From contig NZ_AP021861.1 of assembly GCF_009177095.1 (NCBI RefSeq), positions 2,648,501-2,712,500 on the forward strand: a DNA stretch of 64,000 nt. The letters run 5' to 3'. Shown here one piece after another: positions 26,917-35,891 of the stretch; the stretch's first letter is position 1; each line of letters opens with the position of its first letter. A program made the position numbers and the translations under genes. The stretch comes from Lacipirellula parvula. Lineage in GTDB: Bacteria; Planctomycetota; Planctomycetia; Pirellulales; Lacipirellulaceae. The notes under the pieces were generated by a model. That model saw only the letters and a program-made list of their open reading frames with translations, did no database searches and had not been told where the DNA came from.

Positions 26917-28287
26917 TCAGCGGCACAGCTCTTCGATGGCTCCCATAAGCGTCGTCTCCACCTGCGGCGCGGTCCGCGACGCGCGACCCGTTTCGTATCC
27001 TCCTTCAGCGTATGAGCGATGGAGCCCGATGTAACCGGGCCCATAGTCGCCGTAGGCGGCGACGCAAACGAACCGCGCGGGAGCGAGCTTTTGGGTCACG
27101 AGTTGGTACTCGACAAACGGTTCGCCGGGTAGGTGGAGCAAGTCAACGGGGCCGATGCGCAAGCGGCTCAGCACGATTGGCCGGCCGGTTTCGCTCCTGC
27201 CGAGGTACGACAAGCCTCGCGCCGCTTGCAGGCGATCGATCAACGGCGACGACTTGTCGGCTAGCAGTTGATCGAGTTCGTCACGCTGCAACCATGCGGC
27301 CAGCGGTAGCTGCACCTCGATTGATTTCCAGTCAAACTCGAGATCGCGGAGCGACGTCTTCTGGATATTGCTCCAGGCTCGTTCGTGACCAGCCGCCAGT
27401 CGCTCGGCAAGTTCCGCCCGTCGCGGCGGCGTGCCGTCGTTGTACTTGCCCGCGGCCACGTTGCCGCTGGCGCCGTTGAAGTGGATGTGGAAGACGCCGG
27501 GGAGCGCCGCTTCGCGCGCTGAGCGTGCCATGCCGACGAAATCGGCGCTTGCCTTTCCGGTGCGATAATAACTCTGCGGGTGGGTGGCGTAGTACGTGAG
27601 GGCCAGCAGCGGTTGGTCATCGTTCCAAAAACTGACCACGCGGGCATTCGGATCGATCGTGCCTTCAGGAAGTTCGCGCAATCTTTCGGCCGCCGATGAC
27701 ATTCGTTGCTCGGCTACCTTGCCGTCAGAGCCGAGGATCCGCCGGTTGGAGGCGACCCGTTCGACATCCCCTCGGCCATACCCGAGATGAGTAACTGGCT
27801 GTGGGCTCGCTAGCGCCTGCTCTGCAGCTTTTGCCACACTCTCGATTGTGCTGAGCGAGAATTGGTGGTCGAGCAACTCTCCGTTAATGCCAGCCTCGGC
27901 AGCGCGTTCCTCGGCGCCAAGGTCGCAACCAGGCGCGTCGTGCTGGTGAAGCGTTTGCACGGCGACGCGCTCGGGAGTCGTGCCACAAGCCTTCGCGACA
28001 GCAGCCCGCCAACGCTCGTGGCTCCCGTTGGCGATGCCAACCCAATCGACGGCCACGAGTGCCACCGGCGCCTGTCCCGCAGGCAGAAAAATCACGCCGC
28101 GAGCGGTGAGAAGATCGTCGACGCCAGTGGTGCGCGGCGCCAAGCCCAAGCACAGCGGCGTTCCCACCGGCGGCGTCACATCGACTGCGAAGTGGGCGAT
28201 GCGGAGTTCCGCAGCGCCGCCAATGGTCGCTGAGCAGGTCATCAGCGCGACGACGATGGCGGCAAGCGAGTGAAGGTTCGTTTTCAC
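26917..28287 (-). CDS. Ceramidase-like exported protein (copy 3), divergent subtype
   Basis: GTG 28287 follows GGAG and starts a signal peptide (VKTNLHSLAAIVVALMTCSA, cleaved near GGAA); the frame goes back to 28374. The mature part begins LRIAHFAVDVTPPVGTPLCLG. The metal motif is TLHQHDAPGCD, where other members have S-T-H-T-H, and the nucleophile region reads FNGASGNVAAGKYND. The end YGDYGPGYIGLHRSYAEGGYETG is well conserved. The protein belongs to the ceramidase superfamily but to a subtype without the GDVSPN serine. It converges on the dienelactone hydrolase gene with only eight bases between the stops, and diverges from the second DUF1080 gene. Confidence 0.8.
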   Translation of the reverse strand: MKTNLHSLAAIVVALMTCSATIGGAAELRIAHFAVDVTPPVGTPLCLGLAPRTTGVDDLLTARGVIFLPAGQAPVALVAVDWVGIANGSHERWRAAVAKACGTTPERVAVQTLHQHDAPGCDLGAEERAAEAGINGELLDHQFSLSTIESVAKAAEQALASPQPVTHLGYGRGDVERVASNRRILGSDGKVAEQRMSSAAERLRELPEGTIDPNARVVSFWNDDQPLLALTYYATHPQSYYRTGKASADFVGMARSAREAALPGVFHIHFNGASGNVAAGKYNDGTPPRRAELAERLAAGHERAWSNIQKTSLRDLEFDWKSIEVQLPLAAWLQRDELDQLLADKSSPLIDRLQAARGLSYLGRSETGRPIVLSRLRIGPVDLLHLPGEPFVEYQLVTQKLAPARFVCVAAYGDYGPGYIGLHRSYAEGGYETGRASRTAPQVETTLMGAIEELCR

Positions 28288-28381
28288 GCGAGCACTGCTC
28301 CAAGTTGAGCTTAACGGCGATGTCACCACCTCGGAGCATAACGGCCTGATCGTTCGTTCGCCCGTAGGAATCACGATCGAC

Positions 28382-28420
28382 CTTGCAAGTTGTCTTAAAA
28401 CATTTCCAACATCTTGCGAG
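28382..28420. promoter_or_regulatory. Candidate operator between divergent ceramidase-like and DUF1080 genes
   Basis: CTTGCAAGTTGT (28382-28393) and ACATCTTGCGAG (28409-28420) form an inverted repeat matching at 10 of 12 positions around a 15-base spacer. The TTGCAA core is shared with the dyad at 21060-21075 and with the region upstream of the XylR-type regulator gene. Confidence 0.45.
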
Positions 28421-28508
28421 CCGCCTAGCGCGCTCCGTTATGATCTCGCTACGTCGAAAAAACCATGTGGCGACGCTCGGCTCCATCACTAAAGAACGAC
28501 TCGCTCCC

Positions 28509-29387
28509 ATGAGAAAATATTCTTCTATCGCCGCGGCATGCATCCTCGCAGTGGCGGCAACCACGTCACTGCAAGCGGCGCCGGCGAGCGAGCCGAGCTC
28601 GACGCGCGAGGCTATCACGCCTGGCGACGAGCCTATCATCCTCTTCGACGGCAAGACGCTAGGCGATTGCTACGTCTGGCTCAAGGACGTGGGACGCAGC
28701 GACCCGGAGCAAGTCTTCCGCGTCACCGATGGCCTGCTTCACGTCACCGGCGACGGCCTTGGCAGCCTGATCACCAATCAAGCTTTCAAGAACTATCACC
28801 TCGTCCTTGAGTACAAGTGGGGCGACAAGACTTGGCGCGATCGCGAGAACTCCGCGCGCGACACGGGGCTGCTCATCCATAGCAATGGCGTTGACGGCGG
28901 TTACCAAGGGATTTGGAAACCCTCGATCGAGGTGCAGATTATCGAAGGCGGCGTCGGCGATTTTGTGTTCGTCAGCGGCAAGGACGAGGCTGGGGAGCAA
29001 GTTCCTTTGTCACTCACCGCGCCGGTTACGCTCGATCGCGACGGCGAAGTGGTTTGGAATCCAGATGGCAATGTTGAAACCTACGGCACGGCGAATCGCC
29101 GCCGCATCAACTGGCGACAGCGCGATCCCGACTGGAAGGACGAAAAGGGCTTTCGCGGTCCGCACGACGTCGATAGTCCTGGTCAGCAGTGGACTCGCAT
29201 CGACGTCTTAGCCGATGGCGACCGAATCACGACGTTCGTCAATGGCGTGAAGGTCAACGAAGCTTCCAACCCCTCGCCGACGAGCGGGCAGATTCAGCTC
29301 CAAACTGAACTCGCCGAAGTTTTCTTCCGTCGCTGGGAACTTTACCCGATCGATGGCGGGCCGGCGCCGGCGCCGGCTGAACAGTAG
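28509..29387 (+). CDS. Exported DUF1080 protein, larger form
   Basis: ATG 28509 begins MRKYSSIAAACILAVAATTS, a signal peptide ending LQAA; the frame upstream to 28383 runs through the promoter and is not counted. The DUF1080 domain begins IILFDGKTLGDCYVWLKDVG and shows KNYHLVLEYKWGDKTW, ARDTGLLIHSNG and WKPSIEVQIIEGGVGDF, typical of the family's larger subtype. The end EVFFRRWELYPI is usual. It is the first gene of a plus-strand pair with the acetylesterase-like gene 17 bases on. Confidence 0.88.
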   Translation: MRKYSSIAAACILAVAATTSLQAAPASEPSSTREAITPGDEPIILFDGKTLGDCYVWLKDVGRSDPEQVFRVTDGLLHVTGDGLGSLITNQAFKNYHLVLEYKWGDKTWRDRENSARDTGLLIHSNGVDGGYQGIWKPSIEVQIIEGGVGDFVFVSGKDEAGEQVPLSLTAPVTLDRDGEVVWNPDGNVETYGTANRRRINWRQRDPDWKDEKGFRGPHDVDSPGQQWTRIDVLADGDRITTFVNGVKVNEASNPSPTSGQIQLQTELAEVFFRRWELYPIDGGPAPAPAEQ

Positions 29388-29404
29388 ACAAACGGGGCTG
29401 TGAC

Positions 29405-30259
29405 ATGATGGCTGACCGCGACTCATTCCGCAGGCGATTGATGTTGCGAGGCCTGCTCAGCGCACTGCTGTCGTGTTGCGTTGTCGCAGCGACCTCGAGT
29501 GAATGCGTCGCCGAAAACGCCGCTTCCGCTCCGTCGGGAGTTGCGAAGGAGAACTTTCACATCTATGTGCTGCTCGGCCAATCGAACATGGCAGGTCGCG
29601 GCAAGATGACCGCGATGGATCGGCAGCCAGTTGACGGCGTCTACATGCTTGATGCGAACAACAAGTGGCAGCTTGCGGCGCATCCCCTTCACTTCGACAA
29701 GCCATCGATCACGGGCGTCGGCCTGGGGATCAATTTCGCACAGACGATACTTGATATAGCCCCGCATGCAACGATCGGGCTGATTCCATGCGCCGTCGGC
29801 GGCACGCGACTCGACCAATGGTCGCGCGGCGGGAAACTCTACAACGCGTCACTCGCCCGTGCACGTTTAGGCCAGCAAGTTGGCGAACTGAAGGGAGTTC
29901 TGTGGCATCAGGGGGAGTCCGATTCCACAGACAAGCTTGCGCCGACCTACGGAACGAGGCTCGCTCAATTCATCGATGACTTTCGCCGCGACTTGGAGCA
30001 ACCTGCGTTGCCGTTCGTTGTCGGCGAGCTTGGGCATTTCCGCCGCGACGCACACCCGCAAACTGACGAGATTAACCGTCAGTTGCATGCACTACCGTCC
30101 GCACTCCCGCGCGTCGCCGTCGCTTCTGCAGCAGGTCTTGAAGATCAAGGCGACAAGACGCACTTCGACGCCGATTCGCTAAAAACATTTGGGCGACGAT
30201 ACGCAGAAGCGATCATCGAGTCGACTAGCAGTGGACACTCGGGCTCAATAAACGACTGA
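29405..30259 (+). CDS. Exported sialate O-acetylesterase-like (CE6/SASA domain) carbohydrate esterase
   Basis: The N-terminus MMADRDSFRRRLMLRGLLSALLSCC is basic then hydrophobic and serves for export. The SASA domain shows IYVLLGQSNMAGRG (nucleophile serine in GQSNM), PCAVGGTRLDQW, KGVLWHQGESDST and DKTHFDADSLKTFGRRYA with the Asp-x-x-His-type pair. These are the SGNH-like blocks of carbohydrate esterase family 6. It is co-transcribed with the DUF1080 gene and probably removes acetyl groups from a polysaccharide. ATG 29408 is an equally good start. Confidence 0.88.
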   Translation: MMADRDSFRRRLMLRGLLSALLSCCVVAATSSECVAENAASAPSGVAKENFHIYVLLGQSNMAGRGKMTAMDRQPVDGVYMLDANNKWQLAAHPLHFDKPSITGVGLGINFAQTILDIAPHATIGLIPCAVGGTRLDQWSRGGKLYNASLARARLGQQVGELKGVLWHQGESDSTDKLAPTYGTRLAQFIDDFRRDLEQPALPFVVGELGHFRRDAHPQTDEINRQLHALPSALPRVAVASAAGLEDQGDKTHFDADSLKTFGRRYAEAIIESTSSGHSGSIND

Positions 30260-30605
30260 AATAGCCTGTTTTGGTTTTGACTTAGAATCGCTGCAAGCTG
30301 CGTATACGGCCAAGGATCTTCGAGCCCGCGAAATGCCCTAGATTTGGGCGTCGTACGTTGCGGGCTGCCTAGGAACTATGCATGACGAGACCTATAGCCT
30401 TTCATTGTCGTCATCGCTTGGACGGCTCTCTTTGTGACATCGCGTAAGCAGTTTGTGGGATCTATCGAAAGCGTTGGAAATGAATTTTTGCGGCGATAAG
30501 AATCGACCTGTGGCTTGTTTTTTGCCAAGCAAAGCACCTTCGTCGCGAGCAGCCTGCGGCTGGCGCGATCGCACTGAGCTGAACGAATCACATCGGAGAT
30601 GGAAC
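30260..30605. other. Intergenic region, promoter of PEP-CTERM pair
   Basis: No gene is seen. The frame of the following gene is open back to 30453, but without a signal peptide at that end and with a good ribosome site (GGAG) just before ATG 30606. Confidence 0.5.
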
Positions 30606-31811
30606 ATGCATAAGTTTTTCGGCCGAGCCCTCCTCGCTTTGCTTGCGAGTTCACTCATTGCTTCCGAAGGCTTGGGCGATCTGTTGTTGTACGAAGGATT
30701 CGATTACCCCGCCGCCGAGCCAGCGGCCTTCCTCGCCGGCTCGACGAACCCATCGGGAAGTTCTTGGACCAAACCGACAAGTTCTCCAGCCGGGCAATAC
30801 ACAAAGATCGTGGCGGGCAGCGTCGGTTATAACGGCCTGGCGGCGCCGGTTGGCAACAGCGCCTCGGTTCCTCGCGCCACGCCGACCACCGGGGAAGACC
30901 GCATCGGCCTCACTGGCCAACCCTTCACGCGCGCCAATGGCGGCAGCTACTTCTTCTCCTTCACGCTGCAGATGACCACATGGGTCAATTTCGCCACTGA
31001 GACCGGTGACGCCGGAGCCAAGAACGATAGCGGCCGACGCGGCGGTTTCATCGGCGGACTGTTTGGGGCGACGACTGGAAATATGCAATCCGCGTCGGGC
31101 TTTGCCGCGCCCATCTATATTCGTCGCGAGGTTGATTACAACCTCACCGGAACTGACGGTACGCCGGGCGCCCAAACAGGTCGATTCGAACTCGGCATCC
31201 AAGCAACGGCAACGCCAGTTGGGCTGTTTGATTCGTCGCTGCAAAATAGCCGCGGCGTTGCCTACGATGAGACCGCCTCCTACGCCGTTGGCGACACGAT
31301 TCTGATTGTCGGCGAATACAAGTTTGTTGACACGGAAACTAACGGATTTGCCGACGTCGCTCGCCTCTGGATCAATCCGACGCCCGGCAATGCGGCTGCC
31401 GAGGCGACTCCGACCATCGTCGATGAAAGTTTCGACACGCCCAACTTGGGAGGAACGCTGCCGATCGCCGCGTTCCACATGCGCAACGACACGAACACGC
31501 CGGGCAACGTGTTGATCGACGAGATCCGCGTCGGCACTACGTTCGCCGACGTACTGCCGGCGGCGGCTGCGGGGCTTCCTGGCGATTTTAACGGCGACGA
31601 GATTGTCGACGGTGCAGATTTTCTGGTCTGGCAGCGCGGGAGCTCGCCGCAGCCGCTGTCAACGAGCGATCTCGACCTTTGGAAAGCCAACTTCGGAAGC
31701 GTTGGCAGTGCGGCTAGTGCACTCTCAGTGCCCGAGCCGGCGTCTCTGACGCTTGCCGCGCTGACGATGGCGCTGACCTGCCTTCGCAAGCGGCGGAAGG
31801 CTTGCGATTAG
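30606..31811 (+). CDS. PEP-CTERM exported protein with dockerin-like repeat (paralog A)
   Basis: ATG 30606, preceded by CGGAGATGGAAC, gives MHKFFGRALLALLASSLIAS, a signal peptide. The mature part begins LLLYEGFDYP and continues as a beta-rich, concanavalin-like domain of about 310 residues (GGSYFFSFTLQMTTWVNF, VADTILIVGEYKF-like strands, RLWINPTPGNA, IDEIRVGTTFADV). A dockerin-like pair follows (GDFNGDEIVDGADFLVWQRG...STSDLDLWKANFG), then VPEPASLTLAALTMALTCLRKRRKA. It is clearly paralogous to the next gene along its beta domain. It may bind a glycan at the cell surface. No catalytic motif is seen. Confidence 0.85.
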   Translation: MHKFFGRALLALLASSLIASEGLGDLLLYEGFDYPAAEPAAFLAGSTNPSGSSWTKPTSSPAGQYTKIVAGSVGYNGLAAPVGNSASVPRATPTTGEDRIGLTGQPFTRANGGSYFFSFTLQMTTWVNFATETGDAGAKNDSGRRGGFIGGLFGATTGNMQSASGFAAPIYIRREVDYNLTGTDGTPGAQTGRFELGIQATATPVGLFDSSLQNSRGVAYDETASYAVGDTILIVGEYKFVDTETNGFADVARLWINPTPGNAAAEATPTIVDESFDTPNLGGTLPIAAFHMRNDTNTPGNVLIDEIRVGTTFADVLPAAAAGLPGDFNGDEIVDGADFLVWQRGSSPQPLSTSDLDLWKANFGSVGSAASALSVPEPASLTLAALTMALTCLRKRRKACD

Positions 31812-31901
31812 TAACCAAACGCAATGCAGGCGGAACATTAGGCGGCTGATTCATTCTTCGAACGCCCAGATTGACTTCCTCGTGGAAAGGAGAATTGTCT
31901 A

Positions 31902-32891
31902 ATGCGAGCACTTCTCGCGGTTGCTGCGATCCTGGTCGCGGCGACTCCCGCCTCGGCTGCACTGTTAATGTATGAAGGCTTCGACTACGCCGTCAGCGAC
32001 AATTTGAACGGCCGGACCAACCCGATGGTCGGCACGCCCTGGCTGAAGTCGGGCAGCAGCCCTGCTGGAACCAGTCAAACGATTGTCGCCGGGTCGGTTA
32101 GCTATCCAGCCCTGCCGTCTGCGACTGGAAATAGTTTGTCGACTCCGCGACTAGCAGCAGCGAGCAACACCGCTAATCGCATCACGCTCCCATCGGCTCC
32201 ATACATTCGAGCAAATGAAGGTTCGCTGTTTTTCTCGTTTACGTTTCGCTTGCTGGAATGGGACGCGATTACGGACGTGCTAGCCAAGAACGCCACGAAT
32301 CGCAAAGGAGGCTTGATCGCCGGGTTCCATGGCGGCGTGGCCGACACCGCGACTGGCATGGGAACCGCCACCGCCTACGCGGGCAGCATCTGGGTGCGGC
32401 GAGCCCTCGACTACACACAAACCGGCACTGACGGCACGGCGGGGACGCAGAATAACACCTACGAGCTCGGCATCTTGAAAACGATCGCTAGCCCGTCAGC
32501 CGCTGAGATGGAGACCGCATTCGCCACGTCTCGCCCGCTGACGATCGGGGAGACGGTGCTCGTCGTCGCTGAGTACAAGTTCGTCAACGATGGAACGCTG
32601 ACGAGCGACGTGGCTCGGCTGTGGATTAATCCAACTCCCGGAGTGGTCACCGCGCCAACAGTCGTCGCCCCGATCAGCACCTCCGGCATCACCACCGCGA
32701 TTAACAGCTTTTACATCTACAGCCACACCAGTTCGCCCGGAGATTCGCTGGTCGACGAAGTTCGTGTGGGAACGACTTTCGCGTCTGTTGTGCCTGTTCC
32801 GGAACCGGCTGCGTGCTCCATGGCCGTTCTGGGAGCAACGGCGGTTAGCGTGGTCGTCGGTCGCCGGCAACGCGAAAACGTAGCAGCGTGA
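31902..32891 (+). CDS. PEP-CTERM exported protein (paralog B, no dockerin)
   Basis: ATG 31902 follows GAAAGGAG at good spacing. The signal peptide is MRALLAVAAILVAATPASA. The mature domain aligns with paralog A: LLMYEGFDYAVSD, SLFFSFTFRLLEWD, NRKGGLIAGFHGG, VLVVAEYKFVNDG, ARLWINPTPGVV and DEVRVGTTFASV. The dockerin segment is absent and the sorting signal VPEPAACSMAVLGATAVSVVVGRRQRE follows directly. The pair arose by tandem duplication with gain or loss of the dockerin part. Confidence 0.85.
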   Translation: MRALLAVAAILVAATPASAALLMYEGFDYAVSDNLNGRTNPMVGTPWLKSGSSPAGTSQTIVAGSVSYPALPSATGNSLSTPRLAAASNTANRITLPSAPYIRANEGSLFFSFTFRLLEWDAITDVLAKNATNRKGGLIAGFHGGVADTATGMGTATAYAGSIWVRRALDYTQTGTDGTAGTQNNTYELGILKTIASPSAAEMETAFATSRPLTIGETVLVVAEYKFVNDGTLTSDVARLWINPTPGVVTAPTVVAPISTSGITTAINSFYIYSHTSSPGDSLVDEVRVGTTFASVVPVPEPAACSMAVLGATAVSVVVGRRQRENVAA

Positions 32892-32932
32892 GATGGAACC
32901 TCAAACCCGCCGCAAACGAGAGTTGCCTTAAC

Positions 32933-33406
32933 GTGAGAAACTTTAGTAATCGACAAGCATTGAGCGCCGCAACTCTGTTGCGGACGGCAGCCGTCGCGAC
33001 AGTCCTAGCAGCAGTCGGCTGCGGCGCTGGCAGCAGCCACGGCACTCGCGAGCCAATTTCCGGCTCGGTGACGGTCGATGGCCAACCGCTTGAAAGAGGA
33101 TATCTCGTCTTCGAGCCTAAGGCGGGGCAGGCGACGCAGTCGGGAGGAATCATTTCCGCTGGAACGTTTAGCGTGCCGGCTGAAAAGGGCGCCGATCCGG
33201 GAGCATACTCTGTGGCGATTTTCGCCGAAGCGAAGCTGCCAACGACAACTGCTGAAGCTGGAACGCCCGAATACGAACAGGCGATGGCCGCCGACAAAGG
33301 CGGTCAGGTCATGATACCAGAAAAGTATAACGTCAAAACAGAACTTACGGCCGAGGTCAAAACGGGTGGGGAGAATACATTCGTGTTTGACCTCTCGACA
33401 AAGTGA
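32933..33406 (+). CDS. Putative lipoprotein with carboxypeptidase-regulatory-like/transthyretin-type domain
   Basis: GTG 32933 gives a compact signal peptide with lipobox LAAVGC; a GTG at 32888, overlapping the previous stop, would add 15 residues and cannot be excluded. After the lipid cysteine the domain reads EPISGSVTVDGQPLERGYLVFEPKAG, FSVPAEKGADPGAYSVAIFAEAKL, IPEKYNVKTELTAEVKTGGENTFVFDL. This is the beta-sandwich pattern of the small planctomycete lipoproteins often placed beside DUF1559 genes. It is followed by such a gene here. Its role is unknown. Confidence 0.75.
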   Translation: MRNFSNRQALSAATLLRTAAVATVLAAVGCGAGSSHGTREPISGSVTVDGQPLERGYLVFEPKAGQATQSGGIISAGTFSVPAEKGADPGAYSVAIFAEAKLPTTTAEAGTPEYEQAMAADKGGQVMIPEKYNVKTELTAEVKTGGENTFVFDLSTK

Positions 33407-33526
33407 AGGTCGACAGCCTCAACGCGGCAAGCCGCCTTCACGGACATCGCAACGCGCGAAGAGTCGATCAGCATTCGGTATTCAAAGTAGTTCGAAATAA
33501 CTGTGGGAAATAAGGGCGTAGTTGAA

Positions 33527-34510
33527 ATGAATTCGACCCGTCGGGCATTTACTCTGGTTGAGTTGTTGGTCGTCATCGCCATCATCGGCGTGCTTGTGGC
33601 GCTGTTGCTTCCTGCCGTGCAGGCCGCTCGCGAGGCGGCCCGTCGTTCGCAGTGCGTCAACAACATGAAGCAAATCGGGCTCGCGATGCAAATGCACCAT
33701 GACGCGAAAGGGGCGCTGCCAGGGGGGGCGATTTCGTGCTGTTCAGGAACTTGGGCTAACTTCATCTTGCCCTACCTAGAGCAAGGCAGCTTCGCGGCGA
33801 TCTGGGAAAAGAATAGCAGCGGCAAGCCCGGGCTTTACACTTCGACGAACAATCTAAAGAACTTCATGCAGAACCGGATCGGACTTTACACATGCCCAAG
33901 CGACACGCCCAATTCCGCAATGCAGGCAGTCACGGTCCCAATTCCCAATCACAACTACGCTGCCAATTACGGCAACACGACTTACGCACAAAATGACTAT
34001 CAGAACGTCACCTTCAAGGGTGCGCCATTCGGTAACATCGAAAAAATAACGTACAGTCCAGGCGTTAACCCCTACTTTGATTACTTCGATTCGTACAAAA
34101 GGCCGTATCGCGGCGTAGCATCGTTTCAAGAAATTACCGACGGTTTATCGAATACGCTTCTCGTAAGTGAAATAATCCAAGGCGCCGAGGGGGATTTCCG
34201 TGGGCGGATCATCGGTTTTGCCGATGGCGGCGCGTTCACAGGCTGGCTGGCGCCGAATTCAAGTCTTCCGGATGCTCCCAAAGGTGCAGTTGTGGATTGT
34301 TCGAAGCTACAACCGGACAGCGTGCCATGCGTCAATGCTCCTGGCGGCGGCGATGATACGAGTCATCTTGGCTCGCGCAGTCGCCACCCAGGCGGCGTCA
34401 ATTCAGCGTTCGCCGACGGTTCCGTCTCTTTCTTTGCCGATTCGACGGACATCGAGGCGTGGCGGGCCGCGACCTCGATCTCGGGCGACGAGACCTTTTC
34501 GCGAAATTGA
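33527..34510 (+). CDS. DUF1559 protein with type IV pilin-like N-terminus (second copy)
   Basis: The ATG at 33527 begins [21 protein letters not shown], the prepilin segment; the eight codons upstream are not needed. The helix ends in [36 protein letters not shown], the start of DUF1559. The end motif is [22 protein letters not shown]. It is identical in plan to the member at 7425-8531. A lipoprotein, a DUF1559 protein, PEP-CTERM proteins and a XylR-type regulator in one neighbourhood is a recurring planctomycete arrangement, and suggests regulated surface display of a glycan-handling apparatus. Confidence 0.9.
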   Translation: MNSTRRAFTLVELLVVIAIIGVLVALLLPAVQAAREAARRSQCVNNMKQIGLAMQMHHDAKGALPGGAISCCSGTWANFILPYLEQGSFAAIWEKNSSGKPGLYTSTNNLKNFMQNRIGLYTCPSDTPNSAMQAVTVPIPNHNYAANYGNTTYAQNDYQNVTFKGAPFGNIEKITYSPGVNPYFDYFDSYKRPYRGVASFQEITDGLSNTLLVSEIIQGAEGDFRGRIIGFADGGAFTGWLAPNSSLPDAPKGAVVDCSKLQPDSVPCVNAPGGGDDTSHLGSRSRHPGGVNSAFADGSVSFFADSTDIEAWRAATSISGDETFSRN

Positions 34511-34632
34511 CGCAGAGCTTCACTCAAACGAGTCGCTCCAAACGAAGCAGTGGAAAATAGCCGGGGCGACGGGCAATCGTTACCAAGTTGGCGTCACCGG
34601 CGTTGGAAGAATGCCGCAAGTTACCGCATCAA

Positions 34633-35799
34633 CTACCTGAGGGCTCTTTTGCGAATCTCCCCCGGCGTTTGCCCAGTCGCATTTCGCACGACCGAATTGA
34701 AGTACTGCACCGAGGAAATCCCGACGCGCTGCACGACTTCCTTGATCGGAATATTGGTTGTGATCAATAGCCTCTGCGCCTCTTCTAGTTGGATACGGCG
34801 AATTTCGGCGTGGATTGTCCGTCCAATTGATTCACGAAACCTCGCTTCCAGCGTCGAACGCGACATACGGGCGAGGTCGAGCACGTCGCTCACGTGAATG
34901 GGCTTGCAGGCGTTGAGGCGAATGAACTCCAGCGCCTCCGCGACGTCGGGATCGGCCACGGCCGTCACGTCGGTCGATTGCCGCGTCACCACTTGTTCCG
35001 GCGGCACCGAAAGCTGTGGCTGCGTCAGTTGATTGCCTTGCATCAGCTGATCGAGCATCGCTGCCGCTTCGAAGCCGACGCGAAGCGCTCCTTGCTCAAT
35101 GCTCGATAGCGGCGGCCTCGTCAACTCGCACATTAAGTCGTCATTGTCGACGCCGAGGATCGCCACATCATCCGGGACGCGAAGCCCTAAAGTTCGACAC
35201 GCTTGTAGAACGTGCCGGGCACGTCCGTCGTGGCATGCCATAACGCCGATCGGCGCCGGCAGTTTGGCGAGCCACTCTTGCAGCGAGGCTTGCGCTTGGC
35301 GCCACTGCTTCGCCGGGCTATGTCGGCCGGTGAACACGTCGCACGGAAACCCAGCTTCGCGAATGACATCGGCAAACGCATCTGCCCGTTCTTTCGCCCA
35401 ACCGTTGAACTTCGTCAGCGGTTCGTTACAAAAGGCGAACCGGCGGAAGCCTAGGTTCAGCAGGTACTTGGCGCCCAATCGCGCGATCGCGCGGTTGTCA
35501 GTGCGGACGTACGGAATCTCGGGATGGTGCTCGTAGAAACCATACCCGCCGCCAATGCCAATCACCGGAATGCCGAGGCTCATTACCGCTGCAGCGATCC
35601 GTTCGTCGTCGAGGTTGGCGAGAATCCCGTCGCCTCCCCATGCTTGTAGGTCGGGCAGGCGATCTACCAAGTCCTCTTCAACATAGATCGACCACTCGCG
35701 GCGAACGCGGTGGACGTACTCCGCCACGCCGCGCACGATACGACGGTCGTAGGGCGAACCGGGGTCGATAATCAACGCGACTTCAAATTTCTTCGTCAT
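34633..35799 (-). CDS. XylR-type transcriptional regulator (LacI-like sensor fused to AraC HTH)
   Basis: ATG 35799 begins MTKKFEVALIIDPGSPYDRRIVRGV; the upstream 22 codons are unlikely. Residues about 1-270 form a periplasmic-binding-protein-like sensor (DGILANLDDERIAAAV, IPVIGIGGGYGF, RLGAKYLLNLGFRRFAFC, VDNDDLMCELTRPPLSSIEQ). Residues about 285-385 form the AraC HTH (ALEFIRLNACKPIHVSDVLDLARMSRSTLEARFRESIG, then NIPIKEVVQRVGISSVQYFNSVVRNATGQTPGEIRK). XylR of enteric bacteria has this order and binds a sugar. It lies convergent to the DUF1559 gene. TTGCAA-type dyads upstream of it and in two catabolic promoter regions point to autoregulation and control of those genes. Confidence 0.9.
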   Translation of the reverse strand: MTKKFEVALIIDPGSPYDRRIVRGVAEYVHRVRREWSIYVEEDLVDRLPDLQAWGGDGILANLDDERIAAAVMSLGIPVIGIGGGYGFYEHHPEIPYVRTDNRAIARLGAKYLLNLGFRRFAFCNEPLTKFNGWAKERADAFADVIREAGFPCDVFTGRHSPAKQWRQAQASLQEWLAKLPAPIGVMACHDGRARHVLQACRTLGLRVPDDVAILGVDNDDLMCELTRPPLSSIEQGALRVGFEAAAMLDQLMQGNQLTQPQLSVPPEQVVTRQSTDVTAVADPDVAEALEFIRLNACKPIHVSDVLDLARMSRSTLEARFRESIGRTIHAEIRRIQLEEAQRLLITTNIPIKEVVQRVGISSVQYFNSVVRNATGQTPGEIRKRALR

Positions 35800-35862
35800 G
35801 CACCATTGCTCAGCCGCCTCGGAATGCCCATTTCTACCTTCAGGCTGACACGCATGCAGTAA

Positions 35863-35891
35863 CAAATATTGAAAAATGCTTGCAATATCTT
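35863..35891. promoter_or_regulatory. Candidate autoregulatory operator upstream of the XylR-type regulator
   Basis: CAAATATTG (35863-35871) and CAATATCTT (35883-35891) form an imperfect dyad, the right arm preceded by TTG to give TTGCAATAT. It lies 64-92 bases before the proposed start. A further TTGCAAAGATT occurs at 35951. The arm matches the dyad at 21060-21075. Confidence 0.4.
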
